A model generated the notes under the pieces. That model searched no databases, was not told the DNA's origin, and saw only the letters and a program-made list of their open reading frames with translations. Positions 17,214-26,391 of a stretch of 64,000 bases of DNA are shown here, one piece after another. The DNA lies in assembly GCF_012926505.1 (NCBI RefSeq), contig NZ_JABBNT010000001.1:496001-560000 (forward strand), in the 5' to 3' direction. This DNA comes from Pacificispira spongiicola. Its GTDB lineage: Bacteria > Pseudomonadota > Alphaproteobacteria > UBA8366 > Aestuariispiraceae. Within the stretch, counting starts at the first letter, position 1, and every line of letters starts with the position of its first letter. The position numbers were made by a program, and so were the translations under genes.

Positions 17214-17990
17214 ATGAGCAATACGATCGAATGTGCCTACACCGTCGAAGGCGACGGCCCGCCGCTGTTTCTCATCCATGGGATCGGCGCGGCGCGCGAT
17301 ACATGGCGATACCTGATGCCGACCCTGCGCCAGCATTTCACCGTGGTGTCCTACGACCTGCGCGGCCATGGGGCTTCCCCCCTGCCGGACGCGCCGTTCG
17401 GATTGGACGAATTGGTGAGTGATCTGGAATGGGTGCGCGCGCAAACCGGGATCGAACAGGCCCATTTCGCGGGTCATTCCCTGGGCGGCATGATCGGCCC
17501 GGCCTATGCCCGGAAATATCCGGACAGGGTGTTGTCGCTGGGCTTACTGTCGACGGCGGCCTTCCGAACCGAGGATGATAGCAAGAAGGTCTGGGGCGTC
17601 GTGAAAGCCATGGAGGATAAGGGCATTCCCAATATCCTGCCGACACTTACGGACCGCTGGTATACCGACGCCTTCATCGAACAGCATCCGGAGATCGTAC
17701 AACGCCGCTTGAAGCAGGTGATCGATACCGATCCGGAAATCTTTATGAACGTCTTTCGCATCTATGCCGGGGTCGAAATGGGCCCCTGGCTGCATGAGAT
17801 CGATCACCCCAGCCTCGTCCTGACCGGCGAGAACGACGGCGGCTGCAACCCGCGACTGAATAAACAGATCGCGGACGCCATGCCGAATGCGGAATTGGTC
17901 ATCCTGCCCGGTTACAAGCATTCGATCCTGTTGGAAACGGGGGAGACCGTCGCCGACCATATCGTCCGTTTCGTCGAGCGACTTGGCTAA
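17214..17990 (+). CDS. Alpha/beta hydrolase (enol-lactonase-like)
   Basis: 258 aa. Oxyanion-loop motif HGIGAARDTW, nucleophile elbow GHSLGG (Ser at about residue 93) and a C-terminal His in GYKHSILLE are visible. The sequence resembles 3-oxoadipate enol-lactonases and ring-cleavage-product hydrolases. It starts 7 bp after the tautomerase at the ATG of MSNTIE; starting earlier would overlap that gene. In context it probably hydrolyses an ester or lactone formed by Baeyer-Villiger-type oxygenation. Confidence 0.85.
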   Translation: MSNTIECAYTVEGDGPPLFLIHGIGAARDTWRYLMPTLRQHFTVVSYDLRGHGASPLPDAPFGLDELVSDLEWVRAQTGIEQAHFAGHSLGGMIGPAYARKYPDRVLSLGLLSTAAFRTEDDSKKVWGVVKAMEDKGIPNILPTLTDRWYTDAFIEQHPEIVQRRLKQVIDTDPEIFMNVFRIYAGVEMGPWLHEIDHPSLVLTGENDGGCNPRLNKQIADAMPNAELVILPGYKHSILLETGETVADHIVRFVERLG

Positions 17991-18025
17991 CGATGGGGCA
18001 CGCAGCAACAGGCGTAGAGGAACCG

Positions 18026-18502
18026 ATGCCGGCAGCATTGCGCCGGGCTTTCGGCGTCTATCCGACCGGGGTTACCGTGATCACGACAGTGACGGAACAG
18101 GGTGCCCCGGTCGGTTTTACCGCCAACTCCTTCACGTCCGTTTCCCTCGATCCGCCTTTGCTGCTTGTCTGCCCCAGCCTGTCGCTCGGTTGCTATCCGG
18201 CCTTTTCGGCCTGCGCCCGATTTGCCGTCAATGTGCTGGCGGAAGACCAACGCGACATTGCCGATCGTTTCGCATCCTTTCGCGGGGATCGATTTGCGAT
18301 GGCGGGGTGGACGCCCGACGACCGGGGCATCCCCATTCTAGATGGCGTCGCGGCGCATTTCTCCTGCGCCGTCCATGACCGCTACCCCGCAGGCGATCAC
18401 ATGATCTTGCTGGGCCGTGTCGATGCTTGGCGGCGGTCGGATCAAGATCGTCCCCTTGCCTTCGCCGCCGGAAGCTACACAACACTACCCGCCCATCGTT
18501 AG
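18026..18502 (+). CDS. Flavin reductase family protein (HpaC/NtaB-like)
   Basis: About 158 aa from the ATG preceded by GAGG. An upstream ATG at 17993 adds 11 residues but lacks a ribosome site. The FMN-binding split-barrel signature (YPTGVTVITT, then GFTANSFTSVSLDPPLLLVC) is typical of NAD(P)H:FMN reductases serving two-component monooxygenases. It is the last gene of the operon with the luciferase-like oxygenase. Its stop overlaps that of the convergent CoA ligase by 3 bp. Confidence 0.87.
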   Translation: MPAALRRAFGVYPTGVTVITTVTEQGAPVGFTANSFTSVSLDPPLLLVCPSLSLGCYPAFSACARFAVNVLAEDQRDIADRFASFRGDRFAMAGWTPDDRGIPILDGVAAHFSCAVHDRYPAGDHMILLGRVDAWRRSDQDRPLAFAAGSYTTLPAHR

Positions 18503-20043
18503 TCGGGTTGGGCCGTCTTCGCCTGTTCCCGCAATTCCGTTTTCAGGATTTTGCCGTAGCTGTTTTTCGGCAATTCCGACACGAAGTGATAACGCTTCGG
18601 TTTCTTGAAAGACGCGATTTCCGACCGGCACCAGGCTTCCAGCACGTCGGCACTACACGCATCCTTCTCGCGGGCGACGACGAAGGCGACGACGTCTTCC
18701 CCCCATTCGGGGCTGGGCGTGCCGACGACGGACGCTTCCAGCACGGCGGGATGGCGCATCAGCACTTCCTCCACCTCCCGCGGATAGATATTCGTGCCGC
18801 CGGAAATGATCAGGTCCTTCGACCGATCCGTCAGGGTCAGGAACCCGTCAGCATCCAGCACCCCGATATCGCCGGTGCGCAGCCAGCCATCGACCAGCGT
18901 TTCCGCCGTCGCCTCCGGATTGCGCCAATACCCCTTCATAACGGAATCGCCCTTCACCAGGATTTCTCCGGGCGATCCGGCGGGCAGGTCCGTCAGGTCT
19001 TCATCCACGATCCGCAATTGGATGCAGGCCTGCGGCCGGCCCACGGAATCGCGGCGCGCGCGCCAATTCGGGTGGCTGTCGTCGGCGACCAATTCGCGGC
19101 GCATCGCGGTGATCGTCATCGGGCTTTCGCCCTGACCGTAGATTTGCGCGAAACGGGGACCGAACAGGGACAGCGCCTCGTCGATATCGGCGGCATACAT
19201 CGGCCCGCCGCCATAGATGATGGTGCGGATCCCCTCGCCGCGATAGCCGGTCTTCTTCGCACTTTCGATCAGGCGCTTGATCATGGTTGGCGCGGCGAAT
19301 TGCACCGTCTCCCCGAAATGGCGGGACAGATCGGCGATTTCCTCCGGCTCGAAGCCACGGGAGTCCGGGATGCAGTGCCGCGCGCCGACGCGGATATAGA
19401 TGAAGTTGTAGAGGCCAGCCCCATGGGACATCGGCGCGGCATAGAGGATGGTCGCATCGGGCACCGCCGGATCGACGTCCAGGCCATAGCAATAGCACAT
19501 CATCCGCAGGTTCCGATGGGTCAGCATCACGCCCTTGGGCCGCCCCGTCGTGCCGGAGGTATAGAACAGCCAGGCCAGATCGTCGCCTTCCACCGCCGCC
19601 GGTCGGGCGAGGTCGTCTTCCGCCGGATCGGCTGCCGTCAGCAGCGCCTGATACGCATCGCCTTTCAGGCCGATTTCGGTGCAGGTTTCCGGCAAATCCG
19701 CGTCCTGTCCCAGCGCGCCGGTATCGGTGAACAGGATGCGGGACTCGGAATTTTCAACGATCCAGGCGCTTTCGCGGGGATGCAGCTTCGCATTCACCGG
19801 CACCGCCACCGCGCCCAGCCACCAGACGGCATAGAGCAGTTCCAGATAGTCCGGGCAGTTCTTCATGACCAGTGCGACCCGGTCGCCCGCCGCAATTCCA
19901 TATTGATCGCGCAGGGCAGCCGCCACCCGCCGCGACCGGGCGGCAAACGCGCCATAGGTCGCGTGCAAAGTCTTTCCGGAATAGATCGCGGGGGCCGTCG
20001 GTTTGTCGCGGGCGGCCTCGTCCAGCCAATTGGCGATATTCAT
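18499..20043 (-). CDS. Acyl-CoA synthetase (AMP-dependent synthetase/ligase)
   Basis: 514 aa from the ATG of MNIANW. The adenylation motif YTSGTTGRPKG lies at residues 161-171, YGQGES replaces the more usual YGxTE, the hinge region is SGGTNIYPREVEE and the C-terminal catalytic Lys is in SYGKILK (about residue 498). It activates a carboxylic acid to its CoA thioester. It lies 16 bp after an SCP2-type thiolase in one operon, so the two probably act on the same acyl chain. The acid is not identifiable. Confidence 0.9.
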   Translation of the reverse strand: MNIANWLDEAARDKPTAPAIYSGKTLHATYGAFAARSRRVAAALRDQYGIAAGDRVALVMKNCPDYLELLYAVWWLGAVAVPVNAKLHPRESAWIVENSESRILFTDTGALGQDADLPETCTEIGLKGDAYQALLTAADPAEDDLARPAAVEGDDLAWLFYTSGTTGRPKGVMLTHRNLRMMCYCYGLDVDPAVPDATILYAAPMSHGAGLYNFIYIRVGARHCIPDSRGFEPEEIADLSRHFGETVQFAAPTMIKRLIESAKKTGYRGEGIRTIIYGGGPMYAADIDEALSLFGPRFAQIYGQGESPMTITAMRRELVADDSHPNWRARRDSVGRPQACIQLRIVDEDLTDLPAGSPGEILVKGDSVMKGYWRNPEATAETLVDGWLRTGDIGVLDADGFLTLTDRSKDLIISGGTNIYPREVEEVLMRHPAVLEASVVGTPSPEWGEDVVAFVVAREKDACSADVLEAWCRSEIASFKKPKRYHFVSELPKNSYGKILKTELREQAKTAQPD

Positions 20044-20059
20044 CGGTTCCGTCCCCGGA

Positions 20060-21238
20060 TCAGGCGCGGCCGGCTTCCAACACGGTCGCGTAATTCGCCA
20101 CCGCGGATCCACCCATATTGAAGACGAGGCCCAGCCGCGCGCCGTCGCGCTGGATATCGCCCGCCGTGCCGGTCAATTGGCGGTAGGCGATGGCATGCAT
20201 GGAAACGCCGGTCGCGCCAACCGGATGGCCCTTCGCCTTCAAGCCGCCGGACAGGTTGACCGGCGTTTTGCCGGTGCTGTGCACCCGGCCGCTTTCGATA
20301 ACGGAGGCGCCTTCGCCCGGACCGCACAGGCCCATCGCTTCGTAGATCAGCAATTCGGCGATGGTGAAGCAGTCGTGGACTTCCGCGAAATCCAGGTCGT
20401 CGACACCGATCCCGGCCTGGGCATAGGCCTGCGCGATCGCCTTCTTCGGCCCTTCGAAAGCCAGGAAATCGCGGCGCGACATCGGCAGATAGTCGCTGAC
20501 CTGAACCGCCGCCCGGATCGCCGCCGTGCGCTTGAAGCGTTTGGCGTTTTCCGCCGTGGTCAGAATGACCGCCGCCGCACCATCGGTGATCAGCGAACAG
20601 TCGGTCAGCCGCAGCGGCGGCGCGATCAGCGGGTTCTTGTCGCTGACCGTGTTGCAGGCGTCGAACGTCATTTCGCGGCGCATCTGGGCCAGCGGATTCT
20701 TCATCGCGTTTTCGTGGTTCTTCACCGCGATCCGCGCCATGGCGGGCAGCGGGTCGGCATAGCGTTCGGTATAGGCCTCCGCCGCCTTGGCAAAAACCTG
20801 CGGGAAGCTGAGGCCGGATTCCGCCGGGTCGTTCTGATACCCGGCCTGACCGAGGGAGGTCGTGACCTCCGGCGTCGTCTTGCCGGTCATCTTCTCAACG
20901 CCGACGACCAACACCGTGGTCGCGCGTCCCGACGCGATGGCATCCAGTCCGGCATGCAGCGCCGCCGACCCGGACGCGCAGGCATTTTCCAGCCGCGCGG
21001 CGGGCTTGAAACGCAGCCCGTCATCCGCCTGCATGACCAGGGAGGACGCGAACCCGTCCGGGTCCATCCCGGCATTGAAATGACCCAGAAAAACCGCGTC
21101 GATTTCGGATGCATCGATGGCGGCCTCCGCGATGGCCTCGCGCGTCGCCTCGACGATCAAATCTTCCAGGGTCCGGGCATCCAATTTGCCGAACGGGGTG
21201 TGGCCGCTGCCCACGATAGAAATATGCGCGCCCGACAT
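20060..21238 (-). CDS. SCP2/SCPx-type thiolase
   Basis: 392 aa from the ATG of MSGAHIS with GGAGGGAG upstream. The nucleophilic Cys is in ENACASGS (residue 87). VHDCF and AKGHPVGATG are typical of SCP2-thiolases, and the C-terminus has NMGGSA instead of the CxGG motif of classical thiolases. SCP2-type enzymes cleave 3-ketoacyl-CoA, often branched or steroid side chains, or act in non-thiolytic C-C cleavage. It is co-transcribed with the acyl-CoA synthetase and divergent from a PAS-LuxR regulator. Confidence 0.88.
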   Translation of the reverse strand: MSGAHISIVGSGHTPFGKLDARTLEDLIVEATREAIAEAAIDASEIDAVFLGHFNAGMDPDGFASSLVMQADDGLRFKPAARLENACASGSAALHAGLDAIASGRATTVLVVGVEKMTGKTTPEVTTSLGQAGYQNDPAESGLSFPQVFAKAAEAYTERYADPLPAMARIAVKNHENAMKNPLAQMRREMTFDACNTVSDKNPLIAPPLRLTDCSLITDGAAAVILTTAENAKRFKRTAAIRAAVQVSDYLPMSRRDFLAFEGPKKAIAQAYAQAGIGVDDLDFAEVHDCFTIAELLIYEAMGLCGPGEGASVIESGRVHSTGKTPVNLSGGLKAKGHPVGATGVSMHAIAYRQLTGTAGDIQRDGARLGLVFNMGGSAVANYATVLEAGRA

Positions 21239-21310
21239 GGTCGCTCCCTCCAAAATGATGTTTCTTGTTGCCGGTAAGGTGGGCTGCAAGCGCGGTTCCG
21301 TCTATTCGTG

Positions 21311-21336
21311 GAAATACGTAGTCTCCTACGTATTTC
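21311..21336. promoter_or_regulatory. Perfect inverted repeat, candidate operator of the PAS-LuxR regulator
   Basis: GAAATACGTAG (21311-21321) and CTACGTATTTC (21326-21336) are exact reverse complements around TCTC. The element lies 18 bp before the regulator ATG and 72 bp before the thiolase ATG. A dyad of this length in a divergent gap beside a LuxR-type DNA-binding protein is most likely its binding site, allowing autoregulation. Confidence 0.6.
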
Positions 21337-21354
21337 ACATCTAAACTGCGCCGC

Positions 21355-21918
21355 ATGACCGATGCCCTGACCCAAGCCGATATCGAAACCCTGGGATTCC
21401 TGGAATCCCCCGTCCCGCAAGTGGTCTTGTCCTACCGCCGCATCCTGGCGGTGAACCGTGCGACCTGCGACCTGTTCGGCTATACCGGCATGAACATGGT
21501 CGGCGCGTCAGTACGTCAGATGTATTCCAGCCTCGCGGATTACAACGCCATCGGCGCGCGCTGCGAAAAATGGTTCGAAACCCACCGGACCTATGAGGAC
21601 CAGCGATTCATGCAGCGCGCGGATGGGGAGATATTCTGGGTCCGCGCGCGCGGCGTCACCCTGTCCCCGGAAGACCCGTTCCGCCTGACGGTGTGGAGCT
21701 TCGACCCCGCCGTCGAACGAACCGCCCGAACCGGCGCCTTGTCCCCGCGCGAGGAGGAGATCGCGAATTACATCGTCAACGGCTGGACCAGCAAACGCAT
21801 CGCCCAGGCGCTCAGCATCTCCCACCGCACGGTGGAGGTTCACCGCGCGAAACTGATGCGCAAACTGGGGGCGGGCAACACGGCGGAACTGGTATCGCGC
21901 ATCGTCGTCGCCGAATAA
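21355..21918 (+). CDS. PAS-LuxR family transcriptional regulator
   Basis: 187 aa. Residues about 10-120 form a PAS domain; residues about 127-187 form a LuxR/NarL helix-turn-helix (LSPREEEIANYIVNGWTSK, SHRTVEVHRAKLMRKL). No receiver domain is present, so signals would be sensed directly by the PAS domain. It is divergent from the thiolase/CoA-ligase operon and probably controls it through the inverted repeat at 21311-21336. Confidence 0.9.
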   Translation: MTDALTQADIETLGFLESPVPQVVLSYRRILAVNRATCDLFGYTGMNMVGASVRQMYSSLADYNAIGARCEKWFETHRTYEDQRFMQRADGEIFWVRARGVTLSPEDPFRLTVWSFDPAVERTARTGALSPREEEIANYIVNGWTSKRIAQALSISHRTVEVHRAKLMRKLGAGNTAELVSRIVVAE

Positions 21919-21922
21919 GAAA

Positions 21923-21952
21923 ATCCGCGCCCCTGTCGTCAGAGGCGCGGAT
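21923..21952 (-). terminator. Rho-independent terminator of the TRAP/HyuAB/aldolase operon
   Basis: ATCCGCGCC (21923-21931) pairs with GGCGCGGAT (21944-21952), a 9-bp GC-rich stem. On the minus strand the stem is followed by TTTTCTTATT, as expected after the aldolase gene. It lies just after the stop of the convergent LuxR gene and may serve both strands. Confidence 0.75.
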
Positions 21953-21981
21953 CAAGTCGGAGGCAAAAAGGTCAGCCCAAC

Positions 21982-22746
21982 TCAGCTGTTTTGCAGACTG
22001 CCCAGCGCGGCCTTCGCCCCTTGCAGCAGGTAACTCTGATCCGATCCCAGAACGAACAGGGTCGCCCCTTTCGCTTTCCAGCCGGGGGCCGCCGCCGGAT
22101 TGCCGATGAACAGGCCCGCTGCCTTCCCGGCCTGCGCGCCCGCCGCAACCGTCGTTTCGGTCATGACACTCACTTCCGGCGCTGCGGGATCGGTGAAGCC
22201 CGCTGAGACGGCGAGGTCCACCGGCCCGATCAACAATCCATCGACACCGTCGACTGCCGCAATCGACCCGGCATTGGCAACCGCGTCCGGGGATTCGATC
22301 TGACAGATCAGCACCACTTCATTCGGCTGTTGCGCCAAATGTCCGGCGATCCCGCGAATCCCGTAATCGGCCCCCGGCGTGGAGGGGGAGAAGCCGAGGC
22401 CCCCGCCCCCATATCGCATACCGGCGGCCAGCCTGGTTGCCATCGCCGCATCCTGAACCTGCGGGGCCATGATCCCTGCGGCCCCGGCATCCAGACAGGT
22501 GGCGATCCAATGCCCGTCGCTTTGCGGCACGCGCACCAGGGTCGGCAATTGCGCCGCCCGCGACGCGACCAGCATCGCCGCGATTTCGGCCCGGCTGTAG
22601 GCGACATGTTCGGCATCCAGGATCGCGAAGTCGAACCCCGCATGCCCCAGGATTTCGACAATCGCCGGATCGCGGGATTTGACGAAGGTCCCCGCCAGGG
22701 CTTCCCGCGCCCGCACCCGTTCCGCAAACCGCTGCCGATAGGACAT
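21982..22746 (-). CDS. HpcH/HpaI-type class II aldolase
   Basis: 254-aa TIM barrel. FAILDAEHVAYSR near residue 40 corresponds to the usual LDxEH motif, VRVPQSD holds the substrate Arg, and ICQIESPDAVAN with GPVDLA carries the metal ligands. The family makes or splits pyruvate (or glyoxylate/oxaloacetate) aldol adducts with a divalent metal. As last gene of the TRAP-HyuAB operon it could cleave a hydroxy-keto acid released after ring or amide hydrolysis. Confidence 0.88.
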   Translation of the reverse strand: MSYRQRFAERVRAREALAGTFVKSRDPAIVEILGHAGFDFAILDAEHVAYSRAEIAAMLVASRAAQLPTLVRVPQSDGHWIATCLDAGAAGIMAPQVQDAAMATRLAAGMRYGGGGLGFSPSTPGADYGIRGIAGHLAQQPNEVVLICQIESPDAVANAGSIAAVDGVDGLLIGPVDLAVSAGFTDPAAPEVSVMTETTVAAGAQAGKAAGLFIGNPAAAPGWKAKGATLFVLGSDQSYLLQGAKAALGSLQNS

Positions 22747-22768
22747 CGGATCGATCCTCCCTTTCGCG

Positions 22769-24316
22769 TCAGGCCGCGCCGTAGCCGCCGCCGCCCGGCG
22801 TGATCATGAAGACCTCGTCATCCGGCTGCATTTCCCGTTTGCGGGTATCGACCACGTTCTCGCCGTTGATCTGGAAGACACCGGCGGCCCCGTCGCCGCC
22901 GCCCAGCAGACCTTCCGGCGGGGCCGACAGGCGCGACGGAATGGTGTTCAGCAACCAGGGCTGACCCGTGCGCAGCTTATAGCCGATCCGCTGACCGTCG
23001 CCGCCGGGCTGTTTGCCCGTCCCGCCCGTGCCGTGTTCCAGTTCCTTGCACTTGAACACGATGGGATAGGACGCTTCCAGCACCTCCACCGGCACGGCGG
23101 ACACGCCGGTCGGATAGCAGACCGCCGAAATCCCAGGCTTCCCGGCACGCGCGCCCATACCGCCCGAATAGTTGAACATGGACGAGGTGAACGGCTTGCC
23201 GTCCGCATCCTTGCCGCCGATCTGGATCGTCCAGACGGCACCGGAACCTTCGGCAACCACCTGATCCGGCACGACCTGCGCCAGCGCCTTCAGGATCGGG
23301 AAGGGAACATGCATGCCGACCACATGCCGCGCGTTGCAGGGCGACGGGTATTTGGCATTGACGATGGAGCTTTCCGGCAGCTTCAAGCGGATCGGTGCGA
23401 GGGACCCGGCATTGTTCGGCAATTCCGGGTTCAGCGTCGAGCGCACCGCGAAGGTCGCATAGGCATGCGTATAGGCGGGCACGACGTTGATACCCATCGA
23501 GCTGGGGCCGGAGGTCCCTTCGAAGTCGATGACGATATCGCCCTTTTCATTGTCCACCGTGACGGCGGTCTGCAGGACGATTTCCGACCCGCCGGGCATG
23601 TCGATGACCGACTTCCCGTGATAGGTCCCGCCCGGCAGTTTTCGGATGACATCGCGGGTCGCTTCCTCGGACCTCGTGATGATCTCCTCCGACAGGGAGG
23701 CGATATCGTCCAGGCCGTATCGGTCGCACAGCGCGTTCAACCGGTCGGCGGCGATGATGCCGGAGGCGACCTGCGCGCCCAGATCCCCGATCACCGCGTC
23801 CGGCGTGCGGACGTTGCGGCGGATGATCTTGAACAGTGTCTCGTTCGGCTCCCCCTGGTCATAGAGCTTCAAGGTCGGAATCCACAGGCCTTCCTCGTGA
23901 ATGTCCCGTGCGCCGGAGCCGATGCCGTAGCCGCCGATATCGGAATGGTGAATGGTCGATCCGGCATAACCGATGATCCGGTCGTTACGGAAGATCGGGG
24001 ACAGGACGGTCACGTCGAAGAAGTGGCCCGCCGACATCCAGGGATCGTTGGTGATCAGGACATCGCCCGGTTTCAGCTCCTCATCCCCGAAATCGTCCAG
24101 CAGGTTCCGCGCGGCGGCGGCCAGACTGTTGATATGGCCGGGGGTGCCGGTTACCGCCTGGGCCACCATGCGGGCCTTTTCATCGAACAGGCCGTTTGCC
24201 AGATCGCCCGCCTCGCGCACGATGGGGCTGAACGCCGTGCGTTGAAGCGCGCGCGCCTGTTCGCTGACGATCCCGATCAGGTTGCTCCACAGGATTTGAA
24301 GTTCGACGCCGTCCAT
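22769..24316 (-). CDS. hyuB: Hydantoinase B/oxoprolinase family protein (HyuB), copy 1
   Basis: 515 aa. The start, VELQILWSNLIGIVSEQARALQRTAFSP, is typical of HyuB, and a Gly-rich C-terminus (FMITPGGGGYGAA) ends the family. HyuB works with HyuA in ATP-dependent hydrolysis of cyclic amides (hydantoins, 5-oxoproline) or in acetone/acetophenone carboxylation. Its ATG overlaps the HyuA TAA by one base. The second HyuA/HyuB pair, at 30796-34562, is clearly diverged from it. Confidence 0.92.
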   Translation of the reverse strand: MDGVELQILWSNLIGIVSEQARALQRTAFSPIVREAGDLANGLFDEKARMVAQAVTGTPGHINSLAAAARNLLDDFGDEELKPGDVLITNDPWMSAGHFFDVTVLSPIFRNDRIIGYAGSTIHHSDIGGYGIGSGARDIHEEGLWIPTLKLYDQGEPNETLFKIIRRNVRTPDAVIGDLGAQVASGIIAADRLNALCDRYGLDDIASLSEEIITRSEEATRDVIRKLPGGTYHGKSVIDMPGGSEIVLQTAVTVDNEKGDIVIDFEGTSGPSSMGINVVPAYTHAYATFAVRSTLNPELPNNAGSLAPIRLKLPESSIVNAKYPSPCNARHVVGMHVPFPILKALAQVVPDQVVAEGSGAVWTIQIGGKDADGKPFTSSMFNYSGGMGARAGKPGISAVCYPTGVSAVPVEVLEASYPIVFKCKELEHGTGGTGKQPGGDGQRIGYKLRTGQPWLLNTIPSRLSAPPEGLLGGGDGAAGVFQINGENVVDTRKREMQPDDEVFMITPGGGGYGAA

Positions 24317-26391
24317 TATTTGTCTCCCGTCTTTTCAGCGACGAGGCTTCCGCTCTCGTGCCGCGTCACAACCCAGTCCTTCAGGACGAAGATTGTCGTT
24401 TCACGTTCTTCGATGATGACCGGCCCCGGAATTTTGTCCGTCTCAGTCACGGCGCTGCGCTGCCAGACCGGCACATCGGTCGCCTCGCCCCGGATTTGCA
24501 GGACACGGCTTTCATCGCCGCGCCCGTCCGTGCCGCCCGCTGCCGGGGCGGTTTCGCGTTCCGGCTGACGGCCGCTTGCGGTGACCAGCCAGTTCACGAC
24601 CTCGATCTGCATCCCATCGAGTTTCAGGCCGTATTGGCGCTTGTATTCGGTTTCGAACAGCCCCGCGATGGCCGCCGTGTCCTTCTTGATGCGCGGGTCT
24701 TCCGGCAGATCGACGCGAACCTCGAACTGCTGACCCAGATAGCGCATCTCCATCGAGAAGGAGAACTGGAAGTCCTCGTCCCGAATGCCCGCCTCGCTCA
24801 GCGCCGTCTTGCCTTCATCCGTCATGGATTTCAGAACGCCGTCGACCGCGTCCCAATCGGTACCGTCCAGCGTGGTGACGTAGCTGCGCACCAGATCGAT
24901 CTGCGCCGGGGTGACCAGCGTGCCGAAGGCAGACAGGACGGAAGCCAGGGGCGGATAGATCACCTTCGTGCTTTCCGTCAGTTCCGCGACCATGCAGGCA
25001 TGGACCGGACCGGCGCCGCCGAAGGCCAGCAACGGCAGGCCCCGATAATCGATGCCCCGTTCGGTGGCATGGGTCCGGGTCGCCCCCGCCATCTGTTCGC
25101 AGACGAGTTCGAACACGCCCCAGGCCGCCTTGTCGCGCGGCAGGTTCAGGGCTTGACCCAGCTTTTCATACGCCGCCTGCGCGCCTTCCAGGTCCAGCTT
25201 CATATCGCCACCCAGGAAGCGGTCGGCGGCCAGAATGCCCAGAACCAAATCCGCATCCGTCACGCAGGGATCAGTGCCGCCCCGCCCATAGCTGACCGGC
25301 CCCGGCATGGATCCGGCGCTTTCCGGACCGACCTTCAGCAAGCCCAGATCGTTGACCGTGGCGATGGACCCGCCGCCCGCGCCGATTTCGATCATGTCGA
25401 TCGACGGCACCGTGATCGGCATGCCCGAGCCCGGCTTGAAGCGATAGCGTCGATCGACCTCGAACGTACCGGTGACCAGCGGTTCGTGCCCCTGGATCAG
25501 GCAGGCTTTCGCCGTCGTCCCGCCCATATCGAAGGAAATCAGATCGCGGATGCCGAAAATGCGGCTGAAATAACAGGCGACCAGCGCGCCCGCCGCCGGT
25601 CCGCTTTCGATCATACGCACAGGCATGGTGCTGGCCCGTTCCGCACCGATGACCCCGCCATTGGACAGCATGATCAGCGGCTGTTGCTTGAACCCGCGAT
25701 TTTTCAATTCGCTGATCAGCGCAGTCAGATAGGGCCGCGTGATCGGCACGGTATAGGCGTTGATCGCGACGGTGGACGCACGCAGATATTCGCGCATTTG
25801 CGGTGCGATGACCGACGACAGAGAGACATAGATATCCGGCGCTTCTTCCGCGAAAATCTTGCGGACCGTTTCCTCGTTCTCGCCATTGCGATAGGCGTTC
25901 AGGAAGCAGACGGCGACGGAAACGATGCCTTTTTCCCGGCACTGCCGGATGATATCCAAAATCTCGTCGCGATCGACGCCTTTCTGGACCGTGCCGTCGG
26001 AATACATGCGTTCATCGACCGTGAAGGTTCGTTCCGCCGGGATCAGCGGTTCGGCGAATTCGATCTGCGGATCGTACATGTCATAGCGGTGTTCCTCACG
26101 GATATAGAGGACGTCGCGGAACCCTTCGGTCAGCAGCAGCGCGACCGGCGGGCCCTTGCGTTCGATCAGCGCGTTGGTAACGACCGTCGTCGCATGGACC
26201 AGAACGTCGTCGACTTCCTCCGGCTTGATGCCGGCACGACCGGTCACCAGTTCCACGCCCCGGAAGAACCCTTCCAACAGGTCGTTATGCGTGGTCAGCG
26301 TTTTGTCGACGAAGCTGCGCCCGTCGGAGGCGAGCAGCACGGCATCGGTAAAGGTGCCACCGATATCGATGGCCAACGAATATCTGGTCAT
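24316..26391 (-). CDS. hyuA: Hydantoinase A/acetone carboxylase beta-like ATPase subunit (HyuA), copy 1
   Basis: 691 aa. The ASKHA ATP-binding motifs are visible: DIGGTFTDAVLL at residues 7-18 and SFDMGGTTAK near 290, with IESGPAAGA between. HyuA binds and hydrolyses ATP to phosphorylate the amide oxygen of the substrate for HyuB. It overlaps the IclR gene by ATGA. With the TRAP importer upstream, the substrate is probably an imported organic acid carrying a lactam or imide. Confidence 0.93.
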   Translation of the reverse strand: MTRYSLAIDIGGTFTDAVLLASDGRSFVDKTLTTHNDLLEGFFRGVELVTGRAGIKPEEVDDVLVHATTVVTNALIERKGPPVALLLTEGFRDVLYIREEHRYDMYDPQIEFAEPLIPAERTFTVDERMYSDGTVQKGVDRDEILDIIRQCREKGIVSVAVCFLNAYRNGENEETVRKIFAEEAPDIYVSLSSVIAPQMREYLRASTVAINAYTVPITRPYLTALISELKNRGFKQQPLIMLSNGGVIGAERASTMPVRMIESGPAAGALVACYFSRIFGIRDLISFDMGGTTAKACLIQGHEPLVTGTFEVDRRYRFKPGSGMPITVPSIDMIEIGAGGGSIATVNDLGLLKVGPESAGSMPGPVSYGRGGTDPCVTDADLVLGILAADRFLGGDMKLDLEGAQAAYEKLGQALNLPRDKAAWGVFELVCEQMAGATRTHATERGIDYRGLPLLAFGGAGPVHACMVAELTESTKVIYPPLASVLSAFGTLVTPAQIDLVRSYVTTLDGTDWDAVDGVLKSMTDEGKTALSEAGIRDEDFQFSFSMEMRYLGQQFEVRVDLPEDPRIKKDTAAIAGLFETEYKRQYGLKLDGMQIEVVNWLVTASGRQPERETAPAAGGTDGRGDESRVLQIRGEATDVPVWQRSAVTETDKIPGPVIIEERETTIFVLKDWVVTRHESGSLVAEKTGDK

